This document shows, piece by piece, positions 48,286 through 56,443 of a stretch of 64,000 bases of DNA. Location of the stretch: the NCBI GenBank assembly GCA_963777565.1, contig CAVZQZ010000006.1, forward strand, positions 372,001 through 436,000, in the 5' to 3' direction. The stretch is from CALMEC01 sp963777565 (lineage in GTDB: Bacteria; Actinomycetota; Thermoleophilia; Miltoncostaeales; Miltoncostaeaceae). Each line of letters begins with the position of its first letter. Positions within the stretch are counted from its first letter, which is position 1. Position numbers and translations under genes: made by a program. The notes below the pieces were generated by a model. That model was not told where the DNA came from, searched no databases, and worked only from the letters and a program-made list of their open reading frames with translations.

Positions 48286-48585
48286 ATGACAAAGGCTGAA
48301 TTCGTCCAGAAGGTGGCCAAGCGGACTGGTCTCAGCCAGGCCGATGCAGGTCGCGCTGTGCAGGCCGTTCTCGACGAGGTCAGCGACACGCTCAAGGGCG
48401 GCGACGATGTTCAGTTCGCCGGCTTTGGCAAGTTCTCCGTCGCGAAGCGCGCCGCGCGAACTGGTGTCAACCCCCGCGACCCCGGGACGAAGATCCAGAT
48501 CCCGGCTCGCACGGTGCCCAAGTTCACCCCCGGCGCAGTGCTCAAGGAGACCGTCGACTCCGGGGGCAAGAAGAAGAAGAAGTAA
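48286..48585 (+). CDS. hup: HU-family DNA-binding protein
   Basis: A 99-residue protein. ATG at 48286 is preferred, with GAAGGA 9 bp upstream. It starts MTKAEFVQKVAKRTGLSQADAGRAVQAVLDEV. The DNA-binding arm is visible as FGKFSVAKRAARTGVNPRDPGTKIQIPARTVPKFTPGAVLKE, including the intercalating proline region. A short lysine tail (KKKKK) ends it. HU compacts and bends DNA in the nucleoid. A strong hairpin terminator follows. Confidence 0.97.
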   Translation: MTKAEFVQKVAKRTGLSQADAGRAVQAVLDEVSDTLKGGDDVQFAGFGKFSVAKRAARTGVNPRDPGTKIQIPARTVPKFTPGAVLKETVDSGGKKKKK

Positions 48586-48625
48586 GCACCGGACGGGTTG
48601 CGGGCCCGCCCCTGCGCGTGACCGA

Positions 48626-48656
48626 GACGGGCGCACCCAACGTGGGTGCGCCCGTC
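48626..48656 (+). terminator. Rho-independent-like terminator after HU
   Basis: A perfect 13-bp stem (GACGGGCGCACCC / GGGTGCGCCCGTC) with a 5-base loop starts 41 bp after the HU stop. A short T/A-rich run (GACGTTAAAT) follows. It likely ends HU transcription and may also stop transcripts of the tRNA from the other strand. Confidence 0.8.
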
Positions 48657-48716
48657 GACGTTAAATGACGGCCGGCCGTCGAACCGCCTGTCTCGCCGAC
48701 GCGCACCGAACGCGAA

Positions 48717-48799
48717 TGCCGGAGCCGGGAGTCGAACCCGGATGCCCGAGGGCGGGAGATTTTAAGTCCCCTGCGTCTAACCAGTTCCGCCACTCCGGC
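48717..48799 (-). tRNA. tRNA-Leu (anticodon UAA)
   Basis: On the reverse strand, a 7-bp acceptor stem (GCCGGAG / CTCCGGC) encloses a D-arm with GGTTAGACGC. The anticodon loop is CTTAAAA giving anticodon TAA. A long class II variable arm (GCCCTCGGGC) and T-arm GGGTTCGACTCCC follow, with discriminator A. CCA is not encoded and must be added. The long variable arm and UAA anticodon define tRNA-Leu for UUA/UUG codons, UUA being rare in such a GC-rich genome. Confidence 0.95.
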
Positions 48800-48820
48800 C
48801 GGAGCTCGTGTCGGCCCAGA

Positions 48821-49114
48821 CTACCGCCCGAACGTGGCGGGACCGGGCGTGCGGTCGACCGCCGAAAGTCGCTTCTGCTCGATGCGCCGCGCCCACGGCT
48901 CGGGGAGGATCTGCCAGCGCTCGAGGATCTGGGCATGGCGGATGTGGCGGTAGTTCTCCCCCTTCGCGAAGATCAGCCGGCGCTCGTCCTGCGGGCGGTT
49001 GATGCCCCGAAGGGCATCAGCCAGACCTTCGACGAGATGGACCGCCTCCTCCTGCGGACCGTCCTTGGCCACCCCGTCCACGGTTGGGGTCTCACTCTGC
49101 GCGGCGTCCGACAT
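48821..49114 (-). CDS. Hypothetical 97-residue protein
   Basis: The ORF runs just downstream of ppx (9-bp gap) on the same strand. The N-terminal 25 residues look disordered. The remainder is charged and helical (LVEGLADALRGINRPQDERRLIFAKGENYRHIRHAQILERWQILPEPWARRIEQKRL), with many arginines and aromatic residues. No family is recognised. The codon pattern fits a real gene and it forms the end of the ppx unit. Confidence 0.6.
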   Translation of the reverse strand: MSDAAQSETPTVDGVAKDGPQEEAVHLVEGLADALRGINRPQDERRLIFAKGENYRHIRHAQILERWQILPEPWARRIEQKRLSAVDRTPGPATFGR

Positions 49115-49123
49115 GCCGTAATT

Positions 49124-50035
49124 CTAGACACCGGAGAGCCGAAGCACCGCACCGTCGAGGATGTCGCGCTCGCTGATGGCGATCTCCTCCGCCCCCGCGG
49201 CGTCGAGCACGCAGCAGGCGATCAGGGCGCCGGCGACGATCGCGGGAGCGCGATCCGGATGGAGTCCCGGCACCTCACGACGCTCGGCGAGGGGCAGCGC
49301 GGCGAGGCGGGCCGTGATGTCCTCGACCTCCGCGGCGGACAGCACCGCGCCGTGCACGTAGCTCGTGTCATAGGCGCCGTTGGCGATGGCGGCGAGCGTC
49401 GTCATCGTCCCGGCGACGCCGACGAGCGGAGCCGGGCCGCCGAGGGCGGCGAACGCGGGCACGACCATCCCCATCACCTCGTCGCGAAGCGCCGCGATCT
49501 GCGACGGCGAAGGGGGGTCGTCGTGGAGGAAACGTTCGGTGAACCGCACCCCTCCGGCGTCGAGGCTCACAGCGGTCTGCGGTCCGTTCGCGTCGCCCCG
49601 CACGAGCTCCGTCGACCCGCCGCCGATGTCGACGACGACCACCGGGCCGTCACCCCGCACCGCGAGCCGCGCGCCGAAGTACGAGAGCTCGGCCTCGTGT
49701 GCCCCGGCCAGCACGCGCAGCTCCACCGCGAGGCGATCGTCGACGAGGTCGATCACCTCGTCGCGGTTCGGGGCGTCGCGCACCGCACTCGTCCCGATGG
49801 CGATCACCTCGTCGGACTCGAATTCGGCGATCCGATCGGCGTAGTCGTCGAGGCACGCCCCCAGACGGGCGAGCGCCTCCGGGGCGATCGTCCCGTCCGG
49901 CCCGGCCCCTCGCCGAAGCGCCGTGATCGTCGTGATCCGTTCGCCCTCCGGGCCCTCCGCGCTCACGCCCTCGCACAGAAACAGCCGGGTCGAGTTGGAT
50001 CCGACGTCGACGACGGCGACGCGGTCGCCGTTCAC
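49124..50035 (-). CDS. ppx: Exopolyphosphatase / pppGpp phosphohydrolase (Ppx/GppA family)
   Basis: A 303-residue ASKHA-fold protein. It has VAVVDVGSNSTRLFLCEG (phosphate 1), AIGTSAVRDAPNRDEVIDLV, GPVVVVDIGGGSTELVRGD (phosphate 2), SLDAGGVRFTERFLHDDPPS and PLVGVAGTMTTLAAI. It is the short Ppx form without the C-terminal HD domain, as in many actinobacteria. It hydrolyses polyphosphate or pppGpp. GTG at 50035 overlaps the stop of the upstream membrane-protein gene. A PPK2 gene occurs at 60,182. Confidence 0.93.
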   Translation of the reverse strand: MNGDRVAVVDVGSNSTRLFLCEGVSAEGPEGERITTITALRRGAGPDGTIAPEALARLGACLDDYADRIAEFESDEVIAIGTSAVRDAPNRDEVIDLVDDRLAVELRVLAGAHEAELSYFGARLAVRGDGPVVVVDIGGGSTELVRGDANGPQTAVSLDAGGVRFTERFLHDDPPSPSQIAALRDEVMGMVVPAFAALGGPAPLVGVAGTMTTLAAIANGAYDTSYVHGAVLSAAEVEDITARLAALPLAERREVPGLHPDRAPAIVAGALIACCVLDAAGAEEIAISERDILDGAVLRLSGV

Positions 50036-50364
50036 CGCCCGAGGTACCTGAACGGGGAGCGCAGCACCCCGAACGCATACTTCACATGGTCGAGCATGAT
50101 GCGAAGCTCGTCGGTCTGGGCGCCCACCCGGTCGAGGGCGACGTTGAGCTCCTCCTGGCCGGCCGCGATCACATCCATCCGACGTTCGGCATCGGCGAGT
50201 CCGTCGTTGATCACGGCGACGGGCTGCTCCAGGGTGCGCATGCCCGCGCGGGCGGTCCGCGAGAGCTCGAGACCGCGCACGACGATGACCGTGAGCCCGG
50301 CCGCGCCCAGCGCGACCAGCACGAGCACGGCGATCAGCAACTGGTGGTCGACCAGCCAGTCCAC
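50032..50364 (-). CDS. Single-pass membrane protein with coiled coil
   Basis: A 110-residue protein; GTG at 50364 gives VDWLVDHQ followed by one membrane helix (LLIAVLVLVALGAAGLTVIVV). An amphipathic stretch follows (LSRTARAGMRTLEQPVAVINDGLADAERRMDVIAAGQEELNVALDRVGAQTDELRIMLDHV), likely a cytosolic coiled coil. It ends FGVLRSPFRYLGR. No named family is recognised; the layout resembles DUF948-type proteins. It overlaps ppx by GTGA. Confidence 0.6.
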   Translation of the reverse strand: MDWLVDHQLLIAVLVLVALGAAGLTVIVVRGLELSRTARAGMRTLEQPVAVINDGLADAERRMDVIAAGQEELNVALDRVGAQTDELRIMLDHVKYAFGVLRSPFRYLGR

Positions 50365-50420
50365 GGCGGCCAGTATGCCACCCCTGTCCTCGGGTTGCGA
50401 CAGAGATCTAGGGTTGCGAC

Positions 50421-51422
50421 ATGCCGGAGAATCGAGCCACAACCGTTCCGCGCCTGGCGGCGGAGGCGGAGTTCGTGCCATGGGAGGCTGTCGGAGAAAC
50501 CCCGAACATCGTCGTCGACGGCCCACGCCGTGCCGGCACCGTCCTCGGCCTGTCGCACTGGCCGGACGGGGACACGCCGCCGCAGCTCGCCGCCGACACC
50601 AGCACCGAGATCGCGGCGCGATACGTCGACCTGCCGGCGGGCGGCGACGAGGTCGCGGTCGTGACCAACAACCACTTCGACGAGGACGGCCTGCTCGCCG
50701 CGTGGGTCGTCCTGCAGCGCGAGCCGCCGGGGCCGCGCCGCGAGCTGGCGATTGCCGCCGCCGCCGCGGGCGACTTCCACACCTGGCGCGACCCCTGGGC
50801 GGCGCGGTGCGCGATCGCGCTGATGGCGGTGGCCGAACGCACGACGACGCCGTTCCCCGAGGTCGTGCGCGCGCTGAACCGCGCCGCCGGCCACGACCCG
50901 GCGGGCGACCTCTGCAGGGCGCTCCTCCCCCACGTCGCCCCGCTGCTCGACGACCCGGAGCGCTTCCGCCGTCTCTGGGCGCCGAGGTGGGCTGACGTGG
51001 AGCGCGATCTCGCGACCCTGGACGACGGGGATGCGACCATCGCGGACGTCCCGGAGGCCGACCTCGCGCTTATCCGGGCGCCCCGCCCCCTCGACCGCCT
51101 CGCCACCCACCCGCGCACCGACCGCATGCGGGTGGTCACCGCGACGCCCGACGGCAGGCTCCTCTTGGAACACCGATACGAGACCTGGGTGCGATACGTC
51201 TCCCGCGAGCTGACCCCGCGACGCGACCTCACTCCCGTGCTCGACCAGCTTCAGTCCCTCGAGGAAGGCCCGGGTGTTTGGCGCTTCGAGGGCGTGCAGC
51301 ACCCGCTCGCCAGGCTCGCGCCGGTCGACGCGAACGGTGCACCGGCGCCATCCACGATCGAGCCGATGCGGTTCGTCGAGACGCTCGTCCGCGCCGCGGC
51401 GACCAACGCGGATTCCCGCTAG
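50421..51422 (+). CDS. Conserved-looking hypothetical protein with NNHFDEDG motif (DUF6687-like)
   Basis: A 333-residue soluble protein, ATG at 50421, divergent from the ppx unit. Near residue 80 it carries VAVVTNNHFDEDGLLAAWVVLQ, a histidine/aspartate/glutamate cluster that could bind metal. FHTWRDPWAARCAIALMAV follows. The second half is helical, with RPLDRLATHPRTDRMRVVTATPDGRLLLEHRYETWVRYVSRE. It recalls DUF6687 proteins, a tentative match from memory. No enzymatic function is known to me. Confidence 0.6.
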   Translation: MPENRATTVPRLAAEAEFVPWEAVGETPNIVVDGPRRAGTVLGLSHWPDGDTPPQLAADTSTEIAARYVDLPAGGDEVAVVTNNHFDEDGLLAAWVVLQREPPGPRRELAIAAAAAGDFHTWRDPWAARCAIALMAVAERTTTPFPEVVRALNRAAGHDPAGDLCRALLPHVAPLLDDPERFRRLWAPRWADVERDLATLDDGDATIADVPEADLALIRAPRPLDRLATHPRTDRMRVVTATPDGRLLLEHRYETWVRYVSRELTPRRDLTPVLDQLQSLEEGPGVWRFEGVQHPLARLAPVDANGAPAPSTIEPMRFVETLVRAAATNADSR

Positions 51423-51431
51423 ATTCTCGCG

Positions 51432-51659
51432 GTGTCCGGTGCACCCGACGAACCCGAGCAGGCCCGAGCGCGTGTGCGGCAGCTCCTTCTGTCCGGTGAC
51501 AACATGATCAAGAACCGCGACAACCCGGAGCGGTTCGCCCGGGCACGCGAGCGGTTCGCGCAGGCACGAGACCTCGCCGTCGCGGCCGGGCTCGGGGCCG
51601 AGATCACGACGATCATCGATCTTCGCATCGCCCAGATCGACGCGGGTGGCGCGACGTGA
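51432..51659 (+). CDS. Small helical hypothetical protein (75 residues)
   Basis: GTG at 51432, 9 bp after the previous stop. The sequence is nearly all helical and charged (ARARVRQLLLSGDNMIKNRDNPERFARARERFAQARDLAVAAGLGAEITTIIDLRIAQID), shaped like one or two TPR-like hairpins. It overlaps the next gene by GTGA. No family identified. Confidence 0.55.
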   Translation: MSGAPDEPEQARARVRQLLLSGDNMIKNRDNPERFARARERFAQARDLAVAAGLGAEITTIIDLRIAQIDAGGAT

Positions 51660-51865
51660 GCCGGCTTCGCGCGGAGGGTCGCCAGTGCGAGATCTGCGGC
51701 CGCCGGATGCTCGCCGGCGAGCAGTTCGCGTTCCTCGACGACCCGGGGCGGCGCAAGCACCGGCGCCCCGTCTGCGCGCTCTGTCAACGCGATGCGCTCG
51801 CTCGGGGATGGACGCGCACGATCGACCTGCCGCCTCCCGATCTGTCGATACGGAGCGCCGAATAG
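51656..51865 (+). CDS. Small zinc-finger-like protein (69 residues)
   Basis: GTG at 51656 overlaps the preceding TGA. Two cysteine knuckles, QCEICGRRML and PVCALCQRD, are separated by 28 residues rich in basic and aromatic residues (EQFAFLDDPGRRKHRR). This resembles a treble-clef or HNH-like zinc finger without the nuclease histidines. The function is unknown; it is co-transcribed with the helical protein before it. Confidence 0.55.
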   Translation: MSRLRAEGRQCEICGRRMLAGEQFAFLDDPGRRKHRRPVCALCQRDALARGWTRTIDLPPPDLSIRSAE

Positions 51866-52091
51866 GCCGCCTGTCCCGTGTCGCTCTCGTCCGCGGCGGG
51901 ATCGGCACCGGTCGCGGCGCTGGTGGCGACTCCCCCGTCCAATCGTCATCGGCGTCGGATCGACGATCGTCCTTCTCGGGTTGCCCGTCGACTTCATCGC
52001 CGGCGATGCTCGGTCTGGCAGAGCGACGAGGTGCCCTCCCGCACGGTGCGCGGGTCGTGCCGGCGGCATTTCTGCCGATAACACCTTCTGT

Positions 52092-52991
52092 ATGGGTCAC
52101 GCCATCGCCATGCGGGCGCAACTCGCCGTCCGGCATCCCGCCACGCTCATCGCCGTCGTGCTCTCGGCCGCGTTCGGCGTCGCCGTGCTCGTGCATCCCG
52201 GTACGTGGGCGGCCTTCACCGCGATGGCCGGCGGCGACAAGGAAACCCTCCGGGACATGATCCTGGGCTTCGGCGTGTTCGCTCCGCTGGCGTCCATCGC
52301 AATGAACGTCGCGCAGGCGATCCTCGCCCCGATCCCCGGCTTCGTCGTCCCGTTCGTCAACGGCGCCGTGTTCGGCACATGGTGGGGAATGCTCATCACG
52401 TGGGTCGGTGGCATTGCCGCGAGCTCGGCCTGCTTCTGGATCGCCCGCACCGCGGGACGCCGGTTCGCGGAGCGGATCTGCAGCCAGTTCACCATCGCCG
52501 ACGAGGTCAACCGGCGGCTCGAGCGCCACGCGTTCGCTGCGATCTTCCTCGGGCGCCTCGTTCCCGGCGTGCCGTTCGACTTCCTCTCCTACTTCGTGGG
52601 CCTCACCCGCGTTCGGTTCTCGACGTTCGCGATCGCAACCGCGCTCGGCTCGGTTCCGCACGCATTCCTCTACGCCTTCATGGGCTCGAGCCTCGACATC
52701 CCGCTCTGGATGGGCGTGCTCATGACCCCGGCGCTCGGCCTGGTCTACGCCGGCGTGAAGCTTGCGATCAAGACGGTCCGGAAGGCTCGCGACCCTGAGG
52801 CCGCCCACGTGGTCGTCACCGAGCTCAGGCCGGCCGTCGCGGATGGCGCCGGCCAGTCGCTCTCGACTTGGACCGCCGCTGACGACGCCGCCCTGCCGTG
52901 CGGCCGCGACGGCCGCGCGGTCCCGCTCACGGCCTGGGCCACGCGCCGCCGGGTCGCCGCGGGACCCGCCCCGTCCTGCTCGCCGGCCTGA
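52092..52991 (+). CDS. TVP38/TMEM64 (VTT domain) membrane protein
   Basis: ATG at 52092 gives 299 residues (ATG at 52110 is an alternative). About six helices are visible. The VTT core is AILAPIPGFVVPFVNGAVFGTWWGMLITWVGGIAASSACFWIARTAGRRF, then FLGRLVPGVPFDFLSYFVGLTRVRFSTFAIATALGSVPHAFLYAF. Proteins of this DedA-related superfamily act as lipid scramblases or in envelope homeostasis. The C-terminal 60 residues are low-complexity and cytosolic. It converges with a hypothetical gene, the stops being adjacent. Confidence 0.87.
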   Translation: MGHAIAMRAQLAVRHPATLIAVVLSAAFGVAVLVHPGTWAAFTAMAGGDKETLRDMILGFGVFAPLASIAMNVAQAILAPIPGFVVPFVNGAVFGTWWGMLITWVGGIAASSACFWIARTAGRRFAERICSQFTIADEVNRRLERHAFAAIFLGRLVPGVPFDFLSYFVGLTRVRFSTFAIATALGSVPHAFLYAFMGSSLDIPLWMGVLMTPALGLVYAGVKLAIKTVRKARDPEAAHVVVTELRPAVADGAGQSLSTWTAADDAALPCGRDGRAVPLTAWATRRRVAAGPAPSCSPA

Positions 52992-53420
52992 CTAGGCGGA
53001 GCGGCGCCAGCCCTTCACGCCTGAGGCCATCGTCAGGATGCGTCGTTTGAGCCCCCACGGGATCGCGCGCCAGAACGGGACGAACGCTTTGCTCCACACC
53101 GGCGTGCTGTGCACGTGCGGCGGCACCGAGCCGAGCTTCTGCATCGACGCCTCCATGAGCGCCCGCTCGCTGTTGGCGCGCATCGCCCGTGCCATCGACG
53201 GTTTGGGTGGGACCACGGCGGGCCGCTCGCCCGGCTGCGGGCCCCGCTGACCGATCGCGGCGAGGGCCTCGCGCACGGCGAGCTCTCCGTGACGGCGCGC
53301 GGGCGAATCCGGCGGGGCAGGCGGCGCAGGCCGGCCACCGTTCCCGAACAGCGCCACCTTGTCGTGGCCGAGGTACTCCCGCACCGATTCCGGGATCGCG
53401 TCGTGACCGGGGCTGGTCAC
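52992..53420 (-). CDS. Hypothetical protein coupled to the disulfide reductase
   Basis: A 142-residue protein; GTG at 53420 overlaps the stop of the upstream reductase by GTGA. The N-terminus is VTSPGHDAIPESVREYLGHDKVALFGNGG. A proline-rich linker follows, then a helical/basic C-terminus (MRANSERALMEASMQKLG...VWSKAFVPFWRAIPWGLKRRILTMASGVKGWR) that could lie along the membrane. No family recognised. Confidence 0.5.
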   Translation of the reverse strand: MTSPGHDAIPESVREYLGHDKVALFGNGGRPAPPAPPDSPARRHGELAVREALAAIGQRGPQPGERPAVVPPKPSMARAMRANSERALMEASMQKLGSVPPHVHSTPVWSKAFVPFWRAIPWGLKRRILTMASGVKGWRRSA

Positions 53421-54751
53421 AGCTTGGCCAACCCGTTCTGTGCCGCCGTCGACATCGGCTCGTAGAGGGCGCCGATCGGCGGGGAGTAGACGTTCTCCAT
53501 CCATGCGATGTCCTCGAGCGTCGACCCCTTCTTCATCGCGAACGCGAGGAAGTCGGCGCGTTCCTTGATGCCCTCGCCGCCCACCATCTGGGCGCCGATG
53601 AGCCTGCCGCTACGCGGTTCGGCGAGGAGCTTCACGGTGATGAGCTGGGCGCCCGGGTAGTACCGGGCCCGGCTCACGCCGGTCGCGGTGCACACGATGT
53701 GCGGAATCCCGGCGGCGGTGGCGAGATGCTCGCCGAAGCTCGCGCCGCCGACCTGCATCTGGCCCCCGACCATGCCCCACGGCACGTACACCGCGTTGTA
53801 GGTGCGCGAGCCGCCGCCGGCGTTCGCCCCGGCGACGCGCCCCTGCTGCATGGCGTGCGCCCCGGTCAGCCCCTGCACCGCCACATTGGTCATGCCCTGC
53901 GGCACCTCGACGCAGTCGCCTGCTGCGAACACGCCGTCGATCGACGTCCGCATCGACTCGTCGACGACGATGCCGCCCGTGGAGCCGAGCTTGACGCCCA
54001 TGGCGCGCGCAAGCGTCGTCTCCGGCTCCTTGTGGGTGGCGACCACGCAGATGTCGGCCTCGATCTCGCCGGCGCTCGTCGCGACCGCACGGAGCCTGCC
54101 GTTGCCACCCTCGAAGCCCGTCACGTCGACCCCGAAGTGCAGGGTGCACCCCAGCTCCTCGAGGCTCTTCTGCACCGGCTCGGCGATGTCCGGGTCGGCA
54201 ACCTGGGAGAGCAGCCACGCCCCGGGGTCGACGAGGTGGGTCTCGATGCCGCGGTGGGCGAAGGCCGTGAGCATCTCCACGCCGAGGGGCGTGGATTCGA
54301 GCACGACGGCCTTCTTGACGCCGTTGAGACGCTCGTTGAGCTGCACGCCGCGCCGGATGTTCTTGACGTACGTGACGCCGTCGAGGTCGGTGCCGGGAAC
54401 CTGCGGCAGGGTGTAGTTGAACCCGCTGCACACGACGAGGCGGTCCCATGAGATCGTCTCGCCGCCGGCGACAAGGGTCCGGTTCGTGGCGTCGACGGCG
54501 GTCACCACCGTCTGCGTGCGCAGATCCACCCCGGACTCGACGTACTGCTCCGGGCCGGCGAGGAAGAGGCGTTCGAACTCGGGGATCTCCCTGCCGAGCA
54601 CGTAGGGCACACCGCAGGGCGAGTAGGCGACGTCCTCGAACTCCGTGCAGCAGATCACGTGCGCGTCGGGATTCGTGCGTTTCGCCATCGAGGCCGCGCT
54701 GATGCCGGCTGCCCCGCCGCCAATCACGACGATCGTGTGCGCTTCACTCAC
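53417..54751 (-). CDS. FAD-dependent pyridine nucleotide-disulfide oxidoreductase (CoA-disulfide reductase-like)
   Basis: A 444-residue protein. GTG at 54751 is chosen with GGAGGGAG 8 bp upstream. FAD motif TIVVIGGGAAGISAASMAKR, single active-site cysteine in DVAYSPCGVPYVLG, NAD-domain region KKAVVLESTPLGVEMLTAFAHRG, and ATG-like FAD contact in GVFAAGDCVEVP. The C-terminal dimerisation domain holds FGEHLATAAG and ENVYSPPIGALYEP. The single cysteine is the pattern of CoA-disulfide reductase and NADH oxidase (Nox/Cdr). It maintains thiol balance or uses O2. No rhodanese domain is fused. Confidence 0.9.
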   Translation of the reverse strand: MSEAHTIVVIGGGAAGISAASMAKRTNPDAHVICCTEFEDVAYSPCGVPYVLGREIPEFERLFLAGPEQYVESGVDLRTQTVVTAVDATNRTLVAGGETISWDRLVVCSGFNYTLPQVPGTDLDGVTYVKNIRRGVQLNERLNGVKKAVVLESTPLGVEMLTAFAHRGIETHLVDPGAWLLSQVADPDIAEPVQKSLEELGCTLHFGVDVTGFEGGNGRLRAVATSAGEIEADICVVATHKEPETTLARAMGVKLGSTGGIVVDESMRTSIDGVFAAGDCVEVPQGMTNVAVQGLTGAHAMQQGRVAGANAGGGSRTYNAVYVPWGMVGGQMQVGGASFGEHLATAAGIPHIVCTATGVSRARYYPGAQLITVKLLAEPRSGRLIGAQMVGGEGIKERADFLAFAMKKGSTLEDIAWMENVYSPPIGALYEPMSTAAQNGLAKL

Positions 54752-54841
54752 GCTGTCTGCTCCCTCCACTCCGCTTGACCGGCGGAACCTACCGCACCGC
54801 CCGTGGCGGGTGAACCCGGCCGGCAGCCGGGCCGCGCATCG

Positions 54842-55267
54842 TCAGCCGTCCCCGCCGGCCACCTCGTAGACGATCTCGGGCGGGTGCTTGAGGGTGTTCG
54901 TGACCCAGCAGTACCGGGCACCGAGCTCGACGCACGGTTGCAGCACGTCCCGCGGGACGGAGCTCTCGACCCGAACGTCATAGCGCCCGTGGCGCGGCTC
55001 GCCGCGCGCGCGCGACGGGCGCACTTCAACGGCGACGTCCGCGATCTCGACACGCCGCTTCTTCGCGGCCCACGCCACGGCGATGCACATGCACGAGGCG
55101 AGCGCCGCCGCCAGGACCTCCGTCGGCATGGGACCGCTGTCCTGCCCGCCGAACTCGGGTGGCTCGTCGACGCGTAGCGCGTGCCCGCGCCCCGAGACGT
55201 CGGCGGCCAGCCCGCCGCGCCACTCGGCGCGCCATGCCGCGTACTTGTAGTCGTCATCCCTGGCCAA
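54842..55267 (-). CDS. OsmC/Ohr-family peroxiredoxin-like protein
   Basis: A 141-residue protein. TTG at 55267 is preferred, with GGAGG just upstream; its start lies inside the end of the glycosyltransferase gene. Motifs: YAAWRAEWRGGLAADVSGRGHALRVDEPPEFGGQDSGPMPTEVLAAALASCMCIAVAWAAKKR with the active cysteine. A second conserved cysteine lies in ELGARYCWVTNTL. OsmC/Ohr proteins reduce organic hydroperoxides. As last gene of the 60,125-54,842 operon, it may protect that pathway from peroxide made by the flavin monooxygenase. Confidence 0.85.
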   Translation of the reverse strand: MARDDDYKYAAWRAEWRGGLAADVSGRGHALRVDEPPEFGGQDSGPMPTEVLAAALASCMCIAVAWAAKKRRVEIADVAVEVRPSRARGEPRHGRYDVRVESSVPRDVLQPCVELGARYCWVTNTLKHPPEIVYEVAGGDG

Positions 55268-56429
55268 GCATCCTCCGGTACAGCCGCTCGTGCTTCTCGG
55301 CGCACGCGGACCACGTGAACTGCCCGACCGTCCGGCGCCCACCCTCGAGGAGCTGGTTGCGGAGCTCGGCGTCGTGCACCGCGCTCACCAGGGCGTTCGA
55401 GAGCGGGCCGGAATCGCCCGCCGGCACCATGATGCAGTCGCGCCCGTCCTCGAGGTGCTCACGCAGCACCGGCAGGTCGGTCACGACAGCCGGGATGCCC
55501 GAGGCGAGCGCTTCGAGCACCACCAGCCCGAACCCCTCACGCGTGGAGGGGAACGCCAGCGCGTCCGATGCCCGGTACAGCGCGGCCATCTCGTCGTCCT
55601 CGATCGTCCCGAGGATCGCCACGTCCGCCCCGTCCGGCACCTCGCCCGGAGGCCCCTCGTGGACCTCCAACCCGAGGCGCGCCGCGTCGCCCCACCATGC
55701 TTCCCGGTACTCGTGGTAGTCGAAGAGCGTCTCCCCACCGCCGATCGCGAGCAGGGCACCGTCACCCAGCCGCCCGCGGGCCCGGGCGAAGGCCTCGATG
55801 AGGAGCCTGCTCCCCTTGCGCGGCTCGATGCCCCCGACGGCCAGCACCACGGGCCGGTCGCCCCAGCCGAACCGCCGGCCGGCGGCGAGGCGATCCAGCT
55901 CGCAGTCGGCGAACTTGGCCGCGTCGACGCCGTTGGCCACGACGTCCGACTCCACGCCGAACTCCTCGTGCACGCGGTCGGCCCAGTGCTGCGACACGCA
56001 CATGCGGTGGTCCACGTCGAGGATCGACGCGCGCTGGCATTCGAGGAGCACGGGGCTCGTGAACGCGTCGACGTGGTGGATCGTCCGCACGACCGAGGGG
56101 ATGGCTCCTTCGGCCCGGAGCGCCAGCATCGCCCGGGCCGACAGGCAGTCCTCGGCGTGGGAGATGTCGGCGGGCCTGGCGGCACGCAGGCCGTCCGCGA
56201 GCACGTCTGCGTAGCGAAGGATCCGCGCCTCGATGTCCTCGCCCTCGCGACGCACCACGGGCACGAGCTGCACCGCGACCCGCGGCTCGCGGAAGAAGCG
56301 GGCCCCGTCGGACGACAGCGCCCAGAGCTCCACGTCGTGACCCCGGTCGTCGAGGGCTTCCGCGAGATGCAGCGCATGCACGACGCCGCCGCGCGGCTTG
56401 GTGGAGTACGTCGCGATCCGGATGTTCAC
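55254..56429 (-). CDS. Family 4 glycosyltransferase, MSMEG_0565-like
   Basis: A 391-residue GT-B enzyme; GTG at 56429. The N-terminus IRIATYSTKPRGGVVHALHLAEALDDRGHDVELWAL closely follows the MSMEG_0565-type family. Donor-binding domain: AVGGIEPRKGSRLLIEAFARA and ALAFPSTREGFGLVVLEALASGIPAVVTDLPVLREHL, the EX7E motif. In other actinobacteria this family sits in a nitrilase-centred (Nit1C) cluster. None of those partners appear here. It follows fdrA by 14 bp and overlaps osmC. The acceptor is unknown. Confidence 0.85.
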   Translation of the reverse strand: MNIRIATYSTKPRGGVVHALHLAEALDDRGHDVELWALSSDGARFFREPRVAVQLVPVVRREGEDIEARILRYADVLADGLRAARPADISHAEDCLSARAMLALRAEGAIPSVVRTIHHVDAFTSPVLLECQRASILDVDHRMCVSQHWADRVHEEFGVESDVVANGVDAAKFADCELDRLAAGRRFGWGDRPVVLAVGGIEPRKGSRLLIEAFARARGRLGDGALLAIGGGETLFDYHEYREAWWGDAARLGLEVHEGPPGEVPDGADVAILGTIEDDEMAALYRASDALAFPSTREGFGLVVLEALASGIPAVVTDLPVLREHLEDGRDCIMVPAGDSGPLSNALVSAVHDAELRNQLLEGGRRTVGQFTWSACAEKHERLYRRMLGQG

Positions 56430-56443
56430 GGTGGAGCGGGCCC

